The notes beneath the pieces were generated by a model. The model had not been told where the DNA came from. It made no database searches and saw nothing but the letters and a program-made list of their open reading frames with translations. A stretch of 35,048 nucleotides of DNA from an uncultured Bacteroidota bacterium (lineage in GTDB: Bacteria > Bacteroidota > Bacteroidia > Bacteroidales > P3): positions 1 through 35,048 of the forward strand of contig URCX01000001.1 in assembly GCA_900546465.1 (NCBI GenBank), given 5' to 3'. This document shows positions 1-6,403 of this stretch, piece by piece (within the stretch, counting starts at the first letter, position 1; each line of letters starts with the position of its first letter). The position numbers were made by a program, and so were the translations under genes.

Positions 1-108
1 TAAACAAACCACATGATCATATTGATTTTTAAAACCAGGCTCATACTTCTTGTAAAATCCTCTTACAACTTTATAATAAAATTGTTCTTTATGAGGATTA
101 AACCACAC
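1..108 (-). CDS. Partial small hypothetical protein, mobile-element type
   Basis: This minus-strand reading frame runs off the window start. It reads VWFNPHKEQFYYKVV and continues with further aromatic and basic residues. The amino-acid texture and lack of stops support coding. An in-frame stop lies just upstream, and the first usable start codon is the GTG at 106-108, eight bases after the stop of the neighbouring small gene, so the two are probably co-transcribed. Short proteins of this kind occur in Firmicutes mobile elements (recalled, not searched). No function can be assigned. Confidence 0.45.
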   Translation of the reverse strand, partial: MWFNPHKEQFYYKVVRGFYKKYEPGFKNQYDHVVCL

Positions 109-115
109 TACTAAC

Positions 116-265
116 TTAGTTCTTATTTTGAGTATAAAGTCTTAATAGTTCTTCTTCAGCCTGTTCCAAAAATACTGTTTTCGTATAAGTAGGTGTTAGA
201 TGTACTTCCAAAGCAATATATTTTTTTCCAAGCTTTGAAACTTTTTCGACTAATTCACATTTCAT
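116..265 (-). CDS. Small hypothetical protein (49 aa)
   Basis: The protein starts MKCELVEKVSKLGKKYIALE, contains HLTPTYTKTVFLEQAEEELL and ends YTQNKN. The ATG at 263-265 is preceded on the minus strand by AGGAG about ten bases upstream, a good Shine-Dalgarno site. A TATAAA-like -10 box lies at 292-297 (minus), but no convincing -35 is visible. The pattern of beta-strand residues followed by an acidic helix is compatible with a small folded protein. It sits divergently from the ribbon-helix-helix gene at 463, and the shared intergenic region carries an operator-like array. Function unknown. Composition is AT-rich, like the rest of the left part. Confidence 0.6.
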   Translation of the reverse strand: MKCELVEKVSKLGKKYIALEVHLTPTYTKTVFLEQAEEELLRLYTQNKN

Positions 266-300
266 AACTCTCCCACTCCTCTCTAAAATTTTTTATAGAA

Positions 301-352
301 AGATAACACCCCATTAGTTTTAGAAAGAAGAATAAGATGCATGTTGTTATCT
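301..352. repeat. 8-bp inverted repeat in divergent intergenic region
   Basis: AGATAACA (301-308) and TGTTATCT (345-352) form an inverted repeat with a 36-base spacer, between the two divergent small genes and next to the GTGTAC array. It could be a second protein-binding site for the minus-strand promoter. The arms are short in AT-rich DNA, so chance is possible. Confidence 0.25.
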
Positions 353-356
353 CTCT

Positions 357-414
357 ATGTGTACACATTCTCCCTATTGTGTACATTTAAATAATAACAT
401 ACACATGTGTACAT
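357..414. promoter_or_regulatory. Operator-like array of (A/T)TGTGTACA(C/T) repeats
   Basis: Three copies of a GTGTAC-centred motif lie at 357-368 (ATGTGTACACAT, a perfect 12-bp palindrome), 377-386 (TTGTGTACAT) and 405-414 (ATGTGTACAT). A further 12-bp palindrome, TACACATGTGTA, lies at 400-411. The last copy ends on the first base of the -35 box of the RHH gene's promoter. Small RHH repressors bind short repeated palindromes in their own promoters (family knowledge), so autoregulation is the natural reading. The array could also control the divergent minus-strand genes. Confidence 0.6.
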
Positions 415-442
415 TGCAACACAAATGTAAACAAAATAAAAT
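414..442 (+). promoter_or_regulatory. Sigma70-type promoter of the RHH gene
   Basis: TTGCAA (414-419) and TAAAAT (437-442) are separated by exactly 17 bp, 20 bases upstream of the ATG at 463. The -10 matches consensus at 5 of 6 positions and the -35 at 4 of 6. The -35 box abuts the third operator-like repeat. Confidence 0.55.
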
Positions 443-462
443 AATTGTGTAGAGGTGAAAGA

Positions 463-612
463 ATGGAATCTGCAACAATAACTATAAGAACCACTTTAGA
501 ATTAAAACAAAAATTAGATATGATGGCACTAGAAGAAAATAGAACACTATCTAATCTTATTGATACGATTTTAAAGAAGTATGTTGAAGAACACGAAAAA
601 AAGGACCAATAG
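463..612 (+). CDS. Ribbon-helix-helix (CopG/Arc-like) transcriptional repressor, 49 aa
   Basis: The protein is MESATITIRTTLELKQKLDM followed by a helix and the RTLSNLIDTILKKYVEEH segment. This is the ribbon-helix-helix pattern: a short N-terminal strand of alternating residues (ATITIRTT, about residues 4-11), helix one (LELKQKLDMMALEEN) and helix two after the R-T-L-S turn. RHH proteins dimerise and place the strand in the DNA major groove; small ones commonly regulate plasmid copy number, antitoxin operons or element genes. The start is preceded by GAGGTG. The gene has its own promoter with operator-like repeats and an overlapping terminator, so it is a complete autoregulated unit. No toxin partner is seen next to it. 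Confidence 0.75.
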   Translation: MESATITIRTTLELKQKLDMMALEENRTLSNLIDTILKKYVEEHEKKDQ

Positions 613-620
613 GTCCTTTT
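599..620 (+). terminator. Intrinsic terminator overlapping the RHH stop codon
   Basis: A perfect 9-bp stem, AAAAGGACC (599-607) and GGTCCTTTT (612-620), closes a 4-base loop AATA. The TAG stop codon (610-612) lies in the loop and the first stem base, so the last codons of the gene form the left arm. Confidence 0.75.
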
Positions 621-758
621 ATTATGTAATCTAATATATGTTACACACTATATATTATATGAAGTTTAATATTCTTTGAATTATTCTTTATAGTTATTCA
701 TATTTAATTATTAATTCTAACTTATATATTTATTACTTATATTGTTTATTATAAAAAA

Positions 759-780
759 ACTATATAGTTAACTATATAGT
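759..780. repeat. 22-bp perfect palindrome
   Basis: Two copies of ACTATATAGT (each itself a palindrome) are separated by TA, giving a perfect 22-bp palindrome. It is flanked by an A-run on the left (752-759) and a T-rich stretch on the right. It lies in the otherwise gene-poor segment 621-1037. It could be a protein-binding site or a weak bidirectional terminator; AT content is high, but perfect symmetry over 22 bp is unlikely by chance. Confidence 0.55.
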
Positions 781-818
781 ATATTTTTGCTTTTGATTTA
801 AACTAAAAATGTTTTAAA

Positions 819-1007
819 TTATTTTTCACATAATATTTTTTTTGTAATATCATATTCATTATCATATTTGCAAACACTGTAATCATCATCATAAGATTTA
901 CAATCATATGCATAAGAACATTTATTATCAAAGTCATCATTGATGTAATAATCAATTTCTTCAACTACTCCATTTATAAAATATATTATAATAGGAGTAG
1001 TTATTAC
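819..1007 (-). pseudogene. 5'-truncated coding relic (about 62 codons)
   Basis: An open minus-strand frame of 63 codons has clear coding texture: ITTPIIIYFINGVVEE, then a Cys- and Asp/Tyr-rich stretch with CSYAYDCKSYDDDYSVCKYD, ending ILCEK and a stop at 819-821. There is no ATG, GTG or TTG start; the frame is cut by an in-frame stop just above 1007. Its 5' end coincides with the promoter region of the kinase operon at 1038. It is best read as the 3' remnant of a gene of unknown function. An unusual start codon (ATT) cannot be excluded. Confidence 0.4.
963..1002. promoter_or_regulatory. Inverted repeat flanking a TATAAT box upstream of the sensor genes
   Basis: AACTACTCC (963-971) and GGAGTAGTT (994-1002) form a perfect 9-bp inverted repeat around a 22-base spacer containing a perfect -10 box, TATAAT (987-992), 46 bases upstream of the ATG at 1038. 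No good -35 is visible at normal spacing, which would fit an activator-dependent promoter. A regulator bound to both arms would straddle the -10. The leader also carries two overlapping TATTACTT copies (1002-1009 and 1009-1016), the core of the direct repeat seen at 4410-4456. Confidence 0.45.
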
Positions 1008-1037
1008 TTATTACTTTAGAAAAGAGGTGGATAATAC

Positions 1038-2549
1038 ATGAATAAGTTTATTACATTTTTATTTGCTATATTGTTCACTATTTGGACAATAAGACTTTAT
1101 TATAAACTGTATGATAAGAAGACAAGAAGATATATTTTGCTTATTGGATTACTTATTGTATTTTGGATGTTAATAAGAATTATAAAAGGAATTGCAGTTT
1201 CTCCACTAACAGAAAGAATGTGTTGGTATCTGTATTATTTGCCACTAATCTTTATTCCAACACTATATTATATTAGTTCATTATCATTATTAGGTAAAAT
1301 GAATAAAACAAAGAAAAAAATTATATATTCAATTTCGTGCTTTTTATTACTCCTTGTTTTAACTAATGATTTTCACGAATTAGTATTTAAATTTGTTAAA
1401 GGAATAGTTTTATTTGATGATTATAAACATTTTATAGGATATTATTTAATATCTATTTGGATATTCTATTTATTTAGTAAAAGTTTAATAGATTTAGCAA
1501 TTTATAGAATGAAAATAAAAAAAGATATAAAAGGATTTTTACCGTTTATAGTAATATTACTAGGTCTTACATACACAATTCTTTATGTGTTAAATATTCC
1601 TTATGTAAGAGGTATAAATATGTCCATTGTTAATAGTGCATTAATTTGTGTAGGCATTGAACTTGCTTTTTATCTAAATCTAATTCCTAATAATAGTAAA
1701 TACAAAAGTAGATTTTCTAATTCTAATTTAAATATGGCTATTATTTCATTGGATGGTAAAACTAAATATACTACGAATGTGTTTGATAATATTCCTAAAA
1801 AATTATTAGATGATATAAATAATAATAGTGTAAAAGAAACATATAAAAATAAAAATATTATTTATGATATAAAAAAGAACAAAGATAGTTATGTTATCTT
1901 AAAAAAAGATTTATCTAGTATTCTTGAACTTGAAAAAGAAATAAATGAACAAAAGAAAGAATTACTTGAACAACAAGAAAGTATAAGATTAGAAGAAAAA
2001 ACTAAAAAAGAATTATATGAAATGCAAATAAGAAAAGATGTTATAGATAAAGTTGAATTAAAACTTACTGAAAAAAGAAATGAAATTAAAAAAATATTAA
2101 AGAAGAAAGATGTATCCACAAAAGATTTTGAAAAAGTTAAAAGAATTATTATATATAGTAAAAAGAAAAGTATGTTAATAATATCTGAAATTAATGGAGA
2201 TTCTTATAATGAAAATGGAATTAAAACATTATTAGATGAATTATTAAATAGTATGAAGAGTGCTAATATAAAGAGTTTTATTAGTATTAATAATAAGATG
2301 ACAATAAATGGTAATATAATGTCTTTATTATATGATATTGTATATGAACTTATAGAAAGTAGTAATGATAAATCTATTGTATTATTTATTTCTAAAGAAA
2401 ATAAGAATGTTAAACTAAAAGCTATTATAGATACTGATAAGTCTTTAAAGGATAAAATAAAAATAGATCCAAGTGTTTTGATAAAAGAAAAAATATATGA
2501 TACAGATATAGAACTAGAATTTGTTATAAAAGGTGGTGTTATAAAATGA
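1038..2549 (+). CDS. 7TM sensor protein, kinase-like but lacking catalytic motifs
   Basis: The N-terminal 216 residues hold seven hydrophobic segments (about 4-22, 31-50, 63-85, 94-112, 131-151, 166-187, 194-216), like the 7TM sensor domain found at the N terminus of some histidine kinases. A PAS-like stretch follows (NMAIISLDGKTKYTTN, about 231-246), then a long coiled coil (about 298-358) and a C-terminal domain of about 130 residues. That last domain has the general layout of a GHKL ATPase, but I see no H-box histidine, no N-box and no G-box, so it is probably a pseudokinase or a sensing partner. An AGAGGTGG ribosome site precedes the ATG. It overlaps the next gene by four bases (ATGA), which suggests coupled translation and a heteromeric sensor. 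The ligand is unknown. Confidence 0.65.
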   Translation: MNKFITFLFAILFTIWTIRLYYKLYDKKTRRYILLIGLLIVFWMLIRIIKGIAVSPLTERMCWYLYYLPLIFIPTLYYISSLSLLGKMNKTKKKIIYSISCFLLLLVLTNDFHELVFKFVKGIVLFDDYKHFIGYYLISIWIFYLFSKSLIDLAIYRMKIKKDIKGFLPFIVILLGLTYTILYVLNIPYVRGINMSIVNSALICVGIELAFYLNLIPNNSKYKSRFSNSNLNMAIISLDGKTKYTTNVFDNIPKKLLDDINNNSVKETYKNKNIIYDIKKNKDSYVILKKDLSSILELEKEINEQKKELLEQQESIRLEEKTKKELYEMQIRKDVIDKVELKLTEKRNEIKKILKKKDVSTKDFEKVKRIIIYSKKKSMLIISEINGDSYNENGIKTLLDELLNSMKSANIKSFISINNKMTINGNIMSLLYDIVYELIESSNDKSIVLFISKENKNVKLKAIIDTDKSLKDKIKIDPSVLIKEKIYDTDIELEFVIKGGVIK

Positions 2550-3661
2550 AATTATTACTTATAATTACCATTATAATTACATTAATACAAGTTGTTAGAG
2601 TATCTACTTTCTTTTTAAGAAAAGATGCATCAAGTATTAAAAAAATATTTGAATTATTAATATTAATAGTTATGGTTATATTAGAGTATTTTAATTTACT
2701 TGATATTTCTAAAATAACTATGTATTTATCTTTGTTATTATCAATTTATATTTTGATTAGTTTTATATATGAAAAATTATGTAAAAATGAATATATATCA
2801 GTTTTATCTGTTAAAAAAGGTATTGATGCATCTGATACTGGAATAATGTTTTTAGATGATAATAATATTATTTTAATAAATAATTTATTTTCTGATATTT
2901 TAAAAGGACTAAATATTACTGAAGACTTTATAAACAATCTAATAAAGAGTAGTTTTAAGAAAGTAAATAATAATTATCTACTAAAGCATAATGATAAAGT
3001 ATATATGTTAAATATATATGATAATAAAGAAGTATCTTTAATAGATATAACAGAGTTATATTCTTTACAAGAAGAAGAAAAGAAACAAAATAAGCAAATT
3101 AAAGAAAATAATGATAAATTATTACTTGCTATTAAAAATGTTGAAGAATTAGAAAGAGAAAAGAACTTATTAAAACTTAAAAATGAATATCACGATATAA
3201 TAGGATATAGACTTGCTTTGTTTGATAAATATTTAGAACAAGAAAATAAGGATATAAATAACATATTAAAATTATTAGATAGTATTTATGAAGATTTTAA
3301 TTCAAAATTAGATAGTAATGAAAAATTAAAAAACTTGATAAATATGTATAGTATTATTGGAATAAATGTTAAATTTTTTGGTGCTTTACCTATAGATGAA
3401 GAAAAAGGTATAGTATTTTTTGAAATAATAAGAGAAGCTATTACTAATGCTATTATTCATGCTAATAGTAAAAATATTAAAGTAGTTATAACTGCTCGTG
3501 ATAATTATATAGAAATGGTTATAACAAATGATGGTAATAAACCAAAAAGTGTTATATTTGAAAATGAGGGAATTAAAGGAATGCGTAAGAAATTATCTAA
3601 TATAAATGGTAGTTTAAAAGTTATAACTGATGATAATTTTAAATTAATAATAAAAGCATAA
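2546..3661 (+). CDS. NarL-class (HisKA_3-like) sensor histidine kinase, 371 aa
   Basis: Three hydrophobic segments lie at about 1-20, 35-50 and 56-76. They are followed by a PAS-like region (about 92-170), a coiled coil (about 172-212) and a compact kinase core. The H-box is NEYHDIIGYRL with His216 as the predicted phosphoacceptor. The ATPase domain has the N-box REAITNAIIHA (N301), the D-box NDG (D329-G330) and the G-box GIKGMRKKL (342-350). This is the architecture of kinases that pair with LuxR/NarL-type response regulators, and one is encoded convergently next door. It overlaps the 7TM sensor gene by four bases; AGGTGG lies upstream of the start inside that gene. The pair may act as one receptor, with the upstream protein sensing and this one phosphorylating. 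Confidence 0.8.
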   Translation: MKLLLIITIIITLIQVVRVSTFFLRKDASSIKKIFELLILIVMVILEYFNLLDISKITMYLSLLLSIYILISFIYEKLCKNEYISVLSVKKGIDASDTGIMFLDDNNIILINNLFSDILKGLNITEDFINNLIKSSFKKVNNNYLLKHNDKVYMLNIYDNKEVSLIDITELYSLQEEEKKQNKQIKENNDKLLLAIKNVEELEREKNLLKLKNEYHDIIGYRLALFDKYLEQENKDINNILKLLDSIYEDFNSKLDSNEKLKNLINMYSIIGINVKFFGALPIDEEKGIVFFEIIREAITNAIIHANSKNIKVVITARDNYIEMVITNDGNKPKSVIFENEGIKGMRKKLSNINGSLKVITDDNFKLIIKA

Positions 3662-3662
3662 A

Positions 3663-3698
3663 AAAGAAGAAATAAATTTTACAAAATATTTCTTCTTT
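3663..3698. terminator. Bidirectional terminator between kinase and regulator
   Basis: A perfect 12-bp stem, AAAGAAGAAATA (3663-3674) and TATTTCTTCTTT (3687-3698), encloses a 12-base loop. A T-rich tract follows on the plus strand and an A-run lies on the other side, so it can end transcripts from both converging genes. The stem is AT-rich and therefore moderate in strength. Confidence 0.6.
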
Positions 3699-4326
3699 AT
3701 TTTTGATTAGGAACAATATATCCGTTACTTAAACAAAATATAGTAAGTTTAGTTATGTTATCAAATTCTAGTTTTGTAAGAATATTTGAAATATAATTTT
3801 TTAAAGTACCTGAGGTTATATTTAATTCTTCGGCAATTTCATCTCTATCTTTAGCTTCACATATACATCTTATTATTTTAATTTCTTTATCTGAAAGATC
3901 TTTAAATTTTTCACTTTCTTCACTATACATACAATTATCTGGAAATAGAGTATATCCTTTTAGAACTTGACTGATACTAAAAAGTAATGATTCACTATCT
4001 GTGTCTTTATATATTAGTCCATCTAAATTATATTCTTTAGCAGTATTTAAAAAAGTAATTTCTGGTACACCAGTAATAGCAAGTATTTTTACTTTGTTAT
4101 GAAATTTATCTTTTACTTCTTTAGCATATTCTATACCATTAGCACCTTCTTTAGTAACTACATCAGTTAATATTAAATCAGGTTTATATTTTTTATATAA
4201 ATTCATCATATCTTTAGCACTAGTACATGTACAGACAATATCATAATCATTTGATAAAGTATTCTTTAACATATTGTTAAGCAGTGCTTGATCTTCAATA
4301 ATCATTATTTTCTTCTTATTTACCAT
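3697..4326 (-). CDS. NarL/FixJ-family response regulator, 209 aa
   Basis: The receiver domain starts KKKIMIIEDQALL with the acidic pair Glu-Asp, the phosphoacceptor Asp in LILTDVV (residue 55), the Thr in AITG and the Lys in IYKD. The C-terminal 60 residues form a LuxR-type helix-turn-helix: LSDKEIKIIRCICEAKDRDE, then IAEELNITSGTLKNYISNIL. I place the start at the ATG ending at 4326 because GAGGTG lies six bases upstream of it; a GTG nine bases earlier overlaps that ribosome site. A TATAAT box sits at 4353-4358 (minus). It faces the kinase pair tail to tail, the likely cognate partner. The DNA direct repeat at 4410-4456 is a candidate target. Confidence 0.85.
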   Translation of the reverse strand: MVNKKKIMIIEDQALLNNMLKNTLSNDYDIVCTCTSAKDMMNLYKKYKPDLILTDVVTKEGANGIEYAKEVKDKFHNKVKILAITGVPEITFLNTAKEYNLDGLIYKDTDSESLLFSISQVLKGYTLFPDNCMYSEESEKFKDLSDKEIKIIRCICEAKDRDEIAEELNITSGTLKNYISNILTKLEFDNITKLTIFCLSNGYIVPNQK

Positions 4327-4352
4327 AATATTCACCTCAAGAATATATAAAT

Positions 4353-4358
4353 ATTATA
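4353..4358 (-). promoter_or_regulatory. -10 box of the response regulator gene
   Basis: A perfect TATAAT on the minus strand lies 27 bases upstream of the ATG at 4326. No convincing -35 is seen at 16-18 bp. Confidence 0.4.
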
Positions 4359-4409
4359 TCATTAAAGTTGAATTTTTCATATATAAAACAATGAGTTTAA
4401 TAGAAAAAC

Positions 4410-4456
4410 TATTACTTTTGTCATATTTTTTCTTAAATTTGTATTACTTTTTTCAT
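4410..4456. promoter_or_regulatory. Near-identical 15-bp direct repeat, 32 bp apart
   Basis: TATTACTTTTGTCAT (4410-4424) and TATTACTTTTTTCAT (4442-4456) match at 14 of 15 positions. Their 32-bp spacing is about three helical turns, so two bound proteins would lie on the same face of the DNA. They lie between the divergent response regulator gene and the B-repeat gene, upstream of the TATAAT at 4481. This looks like an activator site, and the adjacent NarL-type regulator is the obvious candidate. Confidence 0.5.
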
Positions 4457-4480
4457 CTATTAAAGAAAGTGAAAATAATA

Positions 4481-4486
4481 TATAAT
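4481..4486 (+). promoter_or_regulatory. -10 box of the B-repeat membrane protein gene
   Basis: A perfect TATAAT lies 19 bases upstream of the ATG at 4506, with AGGAGGAG (4493-4500) as a strong Shine-Dalgarno site between them. The -35 position (TATTAA, 4458-4463) is poor, which would suit activation from the repeats just upstream. Confidence 0.55.
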
Positions 4487-4505
4487 ATTATTAGGAGGAG
4501 ATAGT

Positions 4506-5423
4506 ATGTTTACTAAAAGTAAAGAAAAAGAAGAAAAAACTTCTAAAAATAATAAGAAAAGAAATATTATTTTAATAGTAGCTGGTCTATTGCTATTAAT
4601 AATTATTTTATTCTTATTATGGTTCTTTAATCGTAAATTTGAAGTAACATTTGATTATAATAATGGTACAAAAGAAGAAGTAGTATATGTTAAATACAAT
4701 AAAACCATTAATAGTAAAGATGTTAAAACAAAAGAAGATTTAGGAGAACAGTTTATTGATTGGTATTTAATTTTAGAAGAAAAAGATGGAAAAGATGTTT
4801 TAGCAGATAAACCTTATGACTTTAAAACTAAAATAAATAAAAATATCAAATTAAAAGCGGTATATGAGGGAGTGGTTGAAACTATTACTGTTACTTTTGA
4901 TAGTAAAGGTGGATCAAATGTTGATGCTATTACTATAAATAAAGGAACAGAACTAACACTACCAAAAGATCCTACTTATAAAGGTTATACTTTTAAAGGT
5001 TGGGTTGATGTTAATGATAGACCAATTTATGATAAAGCATTACTAAGTGAAGATACAACTTTATATGCTAAATGGAAAAAAGTAGAGAAGAAGAAAGAAG
5101 AACCAAAAGAGAAGATAAATGATGAATTAGTCGGAACAACTTGGAAAGGACACATTGGTGTTTATAATGAAATTTTCTATATCGAGTTCGGAGAAGACAA
5201 TCAAGTCGTAGCAACAATTTCTGCATACAACACAACCACAGATACCGATTATGGGACTTATTCGTTAGTTGGTAAAAATGTAACTTTTAGCGGTTTAAGC
5301 GTCTTAGCACGAGCAGATTGCCGTGTCTATTTCAAGACAGCTAATTATACAAATTCCATTATGACCATTAAAGGAACGTATTGTGGAAACTCCGGAACTT
5401 GGACATTCTCAAAAGTAAACTAA
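4506..5423 (+). CDS. Membrane-anchored InlB B-repeat protein, 305 aa
   Basis: A short lysine-rich cytoplasmic tail (1-19) precedes one membrane segment (about 20-41). Outside lie two B-repeat (Listeria-Bacteroides repeat) modules: about 45-121, beginning VTFDYNNGT, and about 126-190, beginning VTFDSKGGS with the typical GYTFKGW and LYAKW. A Lys/Glu linker (191-205) leads to a C-terminal domain of about 100 residues (LVGTTWKG to TWTFSKVN) with two cysteines, which I do not recognise. Such proteins are surface-exposed and often bind host or neighbour ligands. Oddly, from about codon 209 (base 5130) the codon use changes to clearly higher GC while the frame stays open. Either the C-terminal domain has another origin, or the contig switches genome here. 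The gene is complete and ends before a strong terminator. Confidence 0.7.
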   Translation: MFTKSKEKEEKTSKNNKKRNIILIVAGLLLLIIILFLLWFFNRKFEVTFDYNNGTKEEVVYVKYNKTINSKDVKTKEDLGEQFIDWYLILEEKDGKDVLADKPYDFKTKINKNIKLKAVYEGVVETITVTFDSKGGSNVDAITINKGTELTLPKDPTYKGYTFKGWVDVNDRPIYDKALLSEDTTLYAKWKKVEKKKEEPKEKINDELVGTTWKGHIGVYNEIFYIEFGEDNQVVATISAYNTTTDTDYGTYSLVGKNVTFSGLSVLARADCRVYFKTANYTNSIMTIKGTYCGNSGTWTFSKVN

Positions 5424-5530
5424 TAATATAACAATAACTAAACAATCAAACAGCAAAAAAGCACTTCGTTGATTGCGAGGTGCTTTTTGCTTTATATGAT
5501 TGGAGGTTTGGATTTGAGTTTTGTCATGTT
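5130..5530. other. Compositional junction between AT-rich and moderate-GC DNA
   Basis: Left of 5130 the sequence is extremely AT-rich, with Shine-Dalgarno sites and TATAAT boxes. Right of 5530 the genes are Bacteroidetes-type, without Shine-Dalgarno sites and with TAnnTTTG promoters. Bases 5131-5423 (the 3' end of the B-repeat gene) are intermediate. No integrase, direct repeat or tRNA is visible at the boundary. Confidence 0.7.
5456..5488. terminator. Strong bidirectional intrinsic terminator
   Basis: AAAAAGCACTTCG (5456-5468) pairs with CGAGGTGCTTTTT (5476-5488) over 13 bp with one G-T wobble and a 7-base loop. It has T-runs in both directions and lies between the converging B-repeat gene and the RNA methyltransferase gene. 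Confidence 0.8.
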
Positions 5531-6384
5531 CAGCCTTGGGAATGGCTTCTTTTGAATTCGGAAATCATGATGGCTGTTGCTATGGCGGCATTAAGGCTTT
5601 CGGGCTTGTCGCTTCGGTTGAAACGGGGTATGGAAAGAGGTTTGCGAATATATGAACGGATTTGCGGACTTATGCCATGCGATTCGCTGCCTATGATAAG
5701 GATTGCATGGGTGGGCAAGGCTTGGGAATAGATATTGCTTCCCTCTTCCACCAATGAGCCATAAACAGGATAATCGGCAGGGAGTGTTTGCAGAAAGGCT
5801 TCAAGCTCGGTGTATTCGGGCTGTACTCTGAATATGGAACCCATGGTCGATTGGACGGTTTTGGGATTGAATATATCGACGCTGTCTTCGGAGCAGATTA
5901 TTCTGTCGATGGCATACCAGTCTGCAAGACGTACGATGGTGCCAAGGTTGCCCGGGTCTTTTATTCCGTCGAGCATAAGCGTCAAACCTTGCAAGGGCTT
6001 GTTTGCTTGGCGTTCGGGACGCTTTACAAGGCAATAGACTTTGTTGGGAGTGGATAAAAGACTGATTTTTTGCAGTTCTTCTTCCGTTATTTCGTTCACT
6101 ATGGAATGTTTATGCGGAAAATGCAACAGCATTTCCGCCGAGGCTTCACATGTATGCCTGCCTGTCTGTTCCGAAACGGCAAACTGCTTGCAGAGCTTGG
6201 CATCAACCAAGGCTCTATTCTCTTCCAACCATGAGTTTACGGCACAAAGAAGCAGTATTTCAAAGTCCGATTGCAGGAGTTCTTCAAGCATTTTCACGCC
6301 TTCGACGATAAACAAACCGTCTTGCCTGCGATACTTGTCTTGTTTATACTTGGACAATCGTTTCAGTTCGTTTTTGGATAACAT
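5530..6384 (-). CDS. SpoU/TrmH-family RNA 2'-O-methyltransferase, 284 aa
   Basis: This is a SPOUT-class enzyme that methylates a ribose 2'-OH in rRNA or tRNA using S-adenosylmethionine. The N-terminal substrate-binding part begins MLSKNELKRL and contains LFIVEGVKML. The catalytic part has the three SpoU motifs: KDPGNLGTIVRLADW (about 142-156), IIGSESHGIS (230-239) and SLNAAIATAI (263-272). I start at the ATG ending at 6384: family members begin with this MLSKNE-type sequence, and the only earlier in-frame start is a TTG in the T-tract of the upstream terminator. The exact RNA target cannot be told from sequence. It lies just after the ribosomal protein operon but is separated by a terminator. 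Confidence 0.85.
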   Translation of the reverse strand: MLSKNELKRLSKYKQDKYRRQDGLFIVEGVKMLEELLQSDFEILLLCAVNSWLEENRALVDAKLCKQFAVSEQTGRHTCEASAEMLLHFPHKHSIVNEITEEELQKISLLSTPNKVYCLVKRPERQANKPLQGLTLMLDGIKDPGNLGTIVRLADWYAIDRIICSEDSVDIFNPKTVQSTMGSIFRVQPEYTELEAFLQTLPADYPVYGSLVEEGSNIYSQALPTHAILIIGSESHGISPQIRSYIRKPLSIPRFNRSDKPESLNAAIATAIMISEFKRSHSQG

Positions 6385-6403
6385 GTCGGTATTGTTTTGA
6401 TAC

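Noticed and set aside
463..612. Toxin-antitoxin pair with the RHH protein as antitoxin
   Set aside because: No toxin gene follows; the gene is closed by a terminator and the next 400 bases hold no complete gene.
4327..4335. GTG start nine bases upstream for the response regulator
   Set aside because: The GTG is part of the GAGGTG ribosome site of the ATG at 4326, so the shorter protein is preferred.
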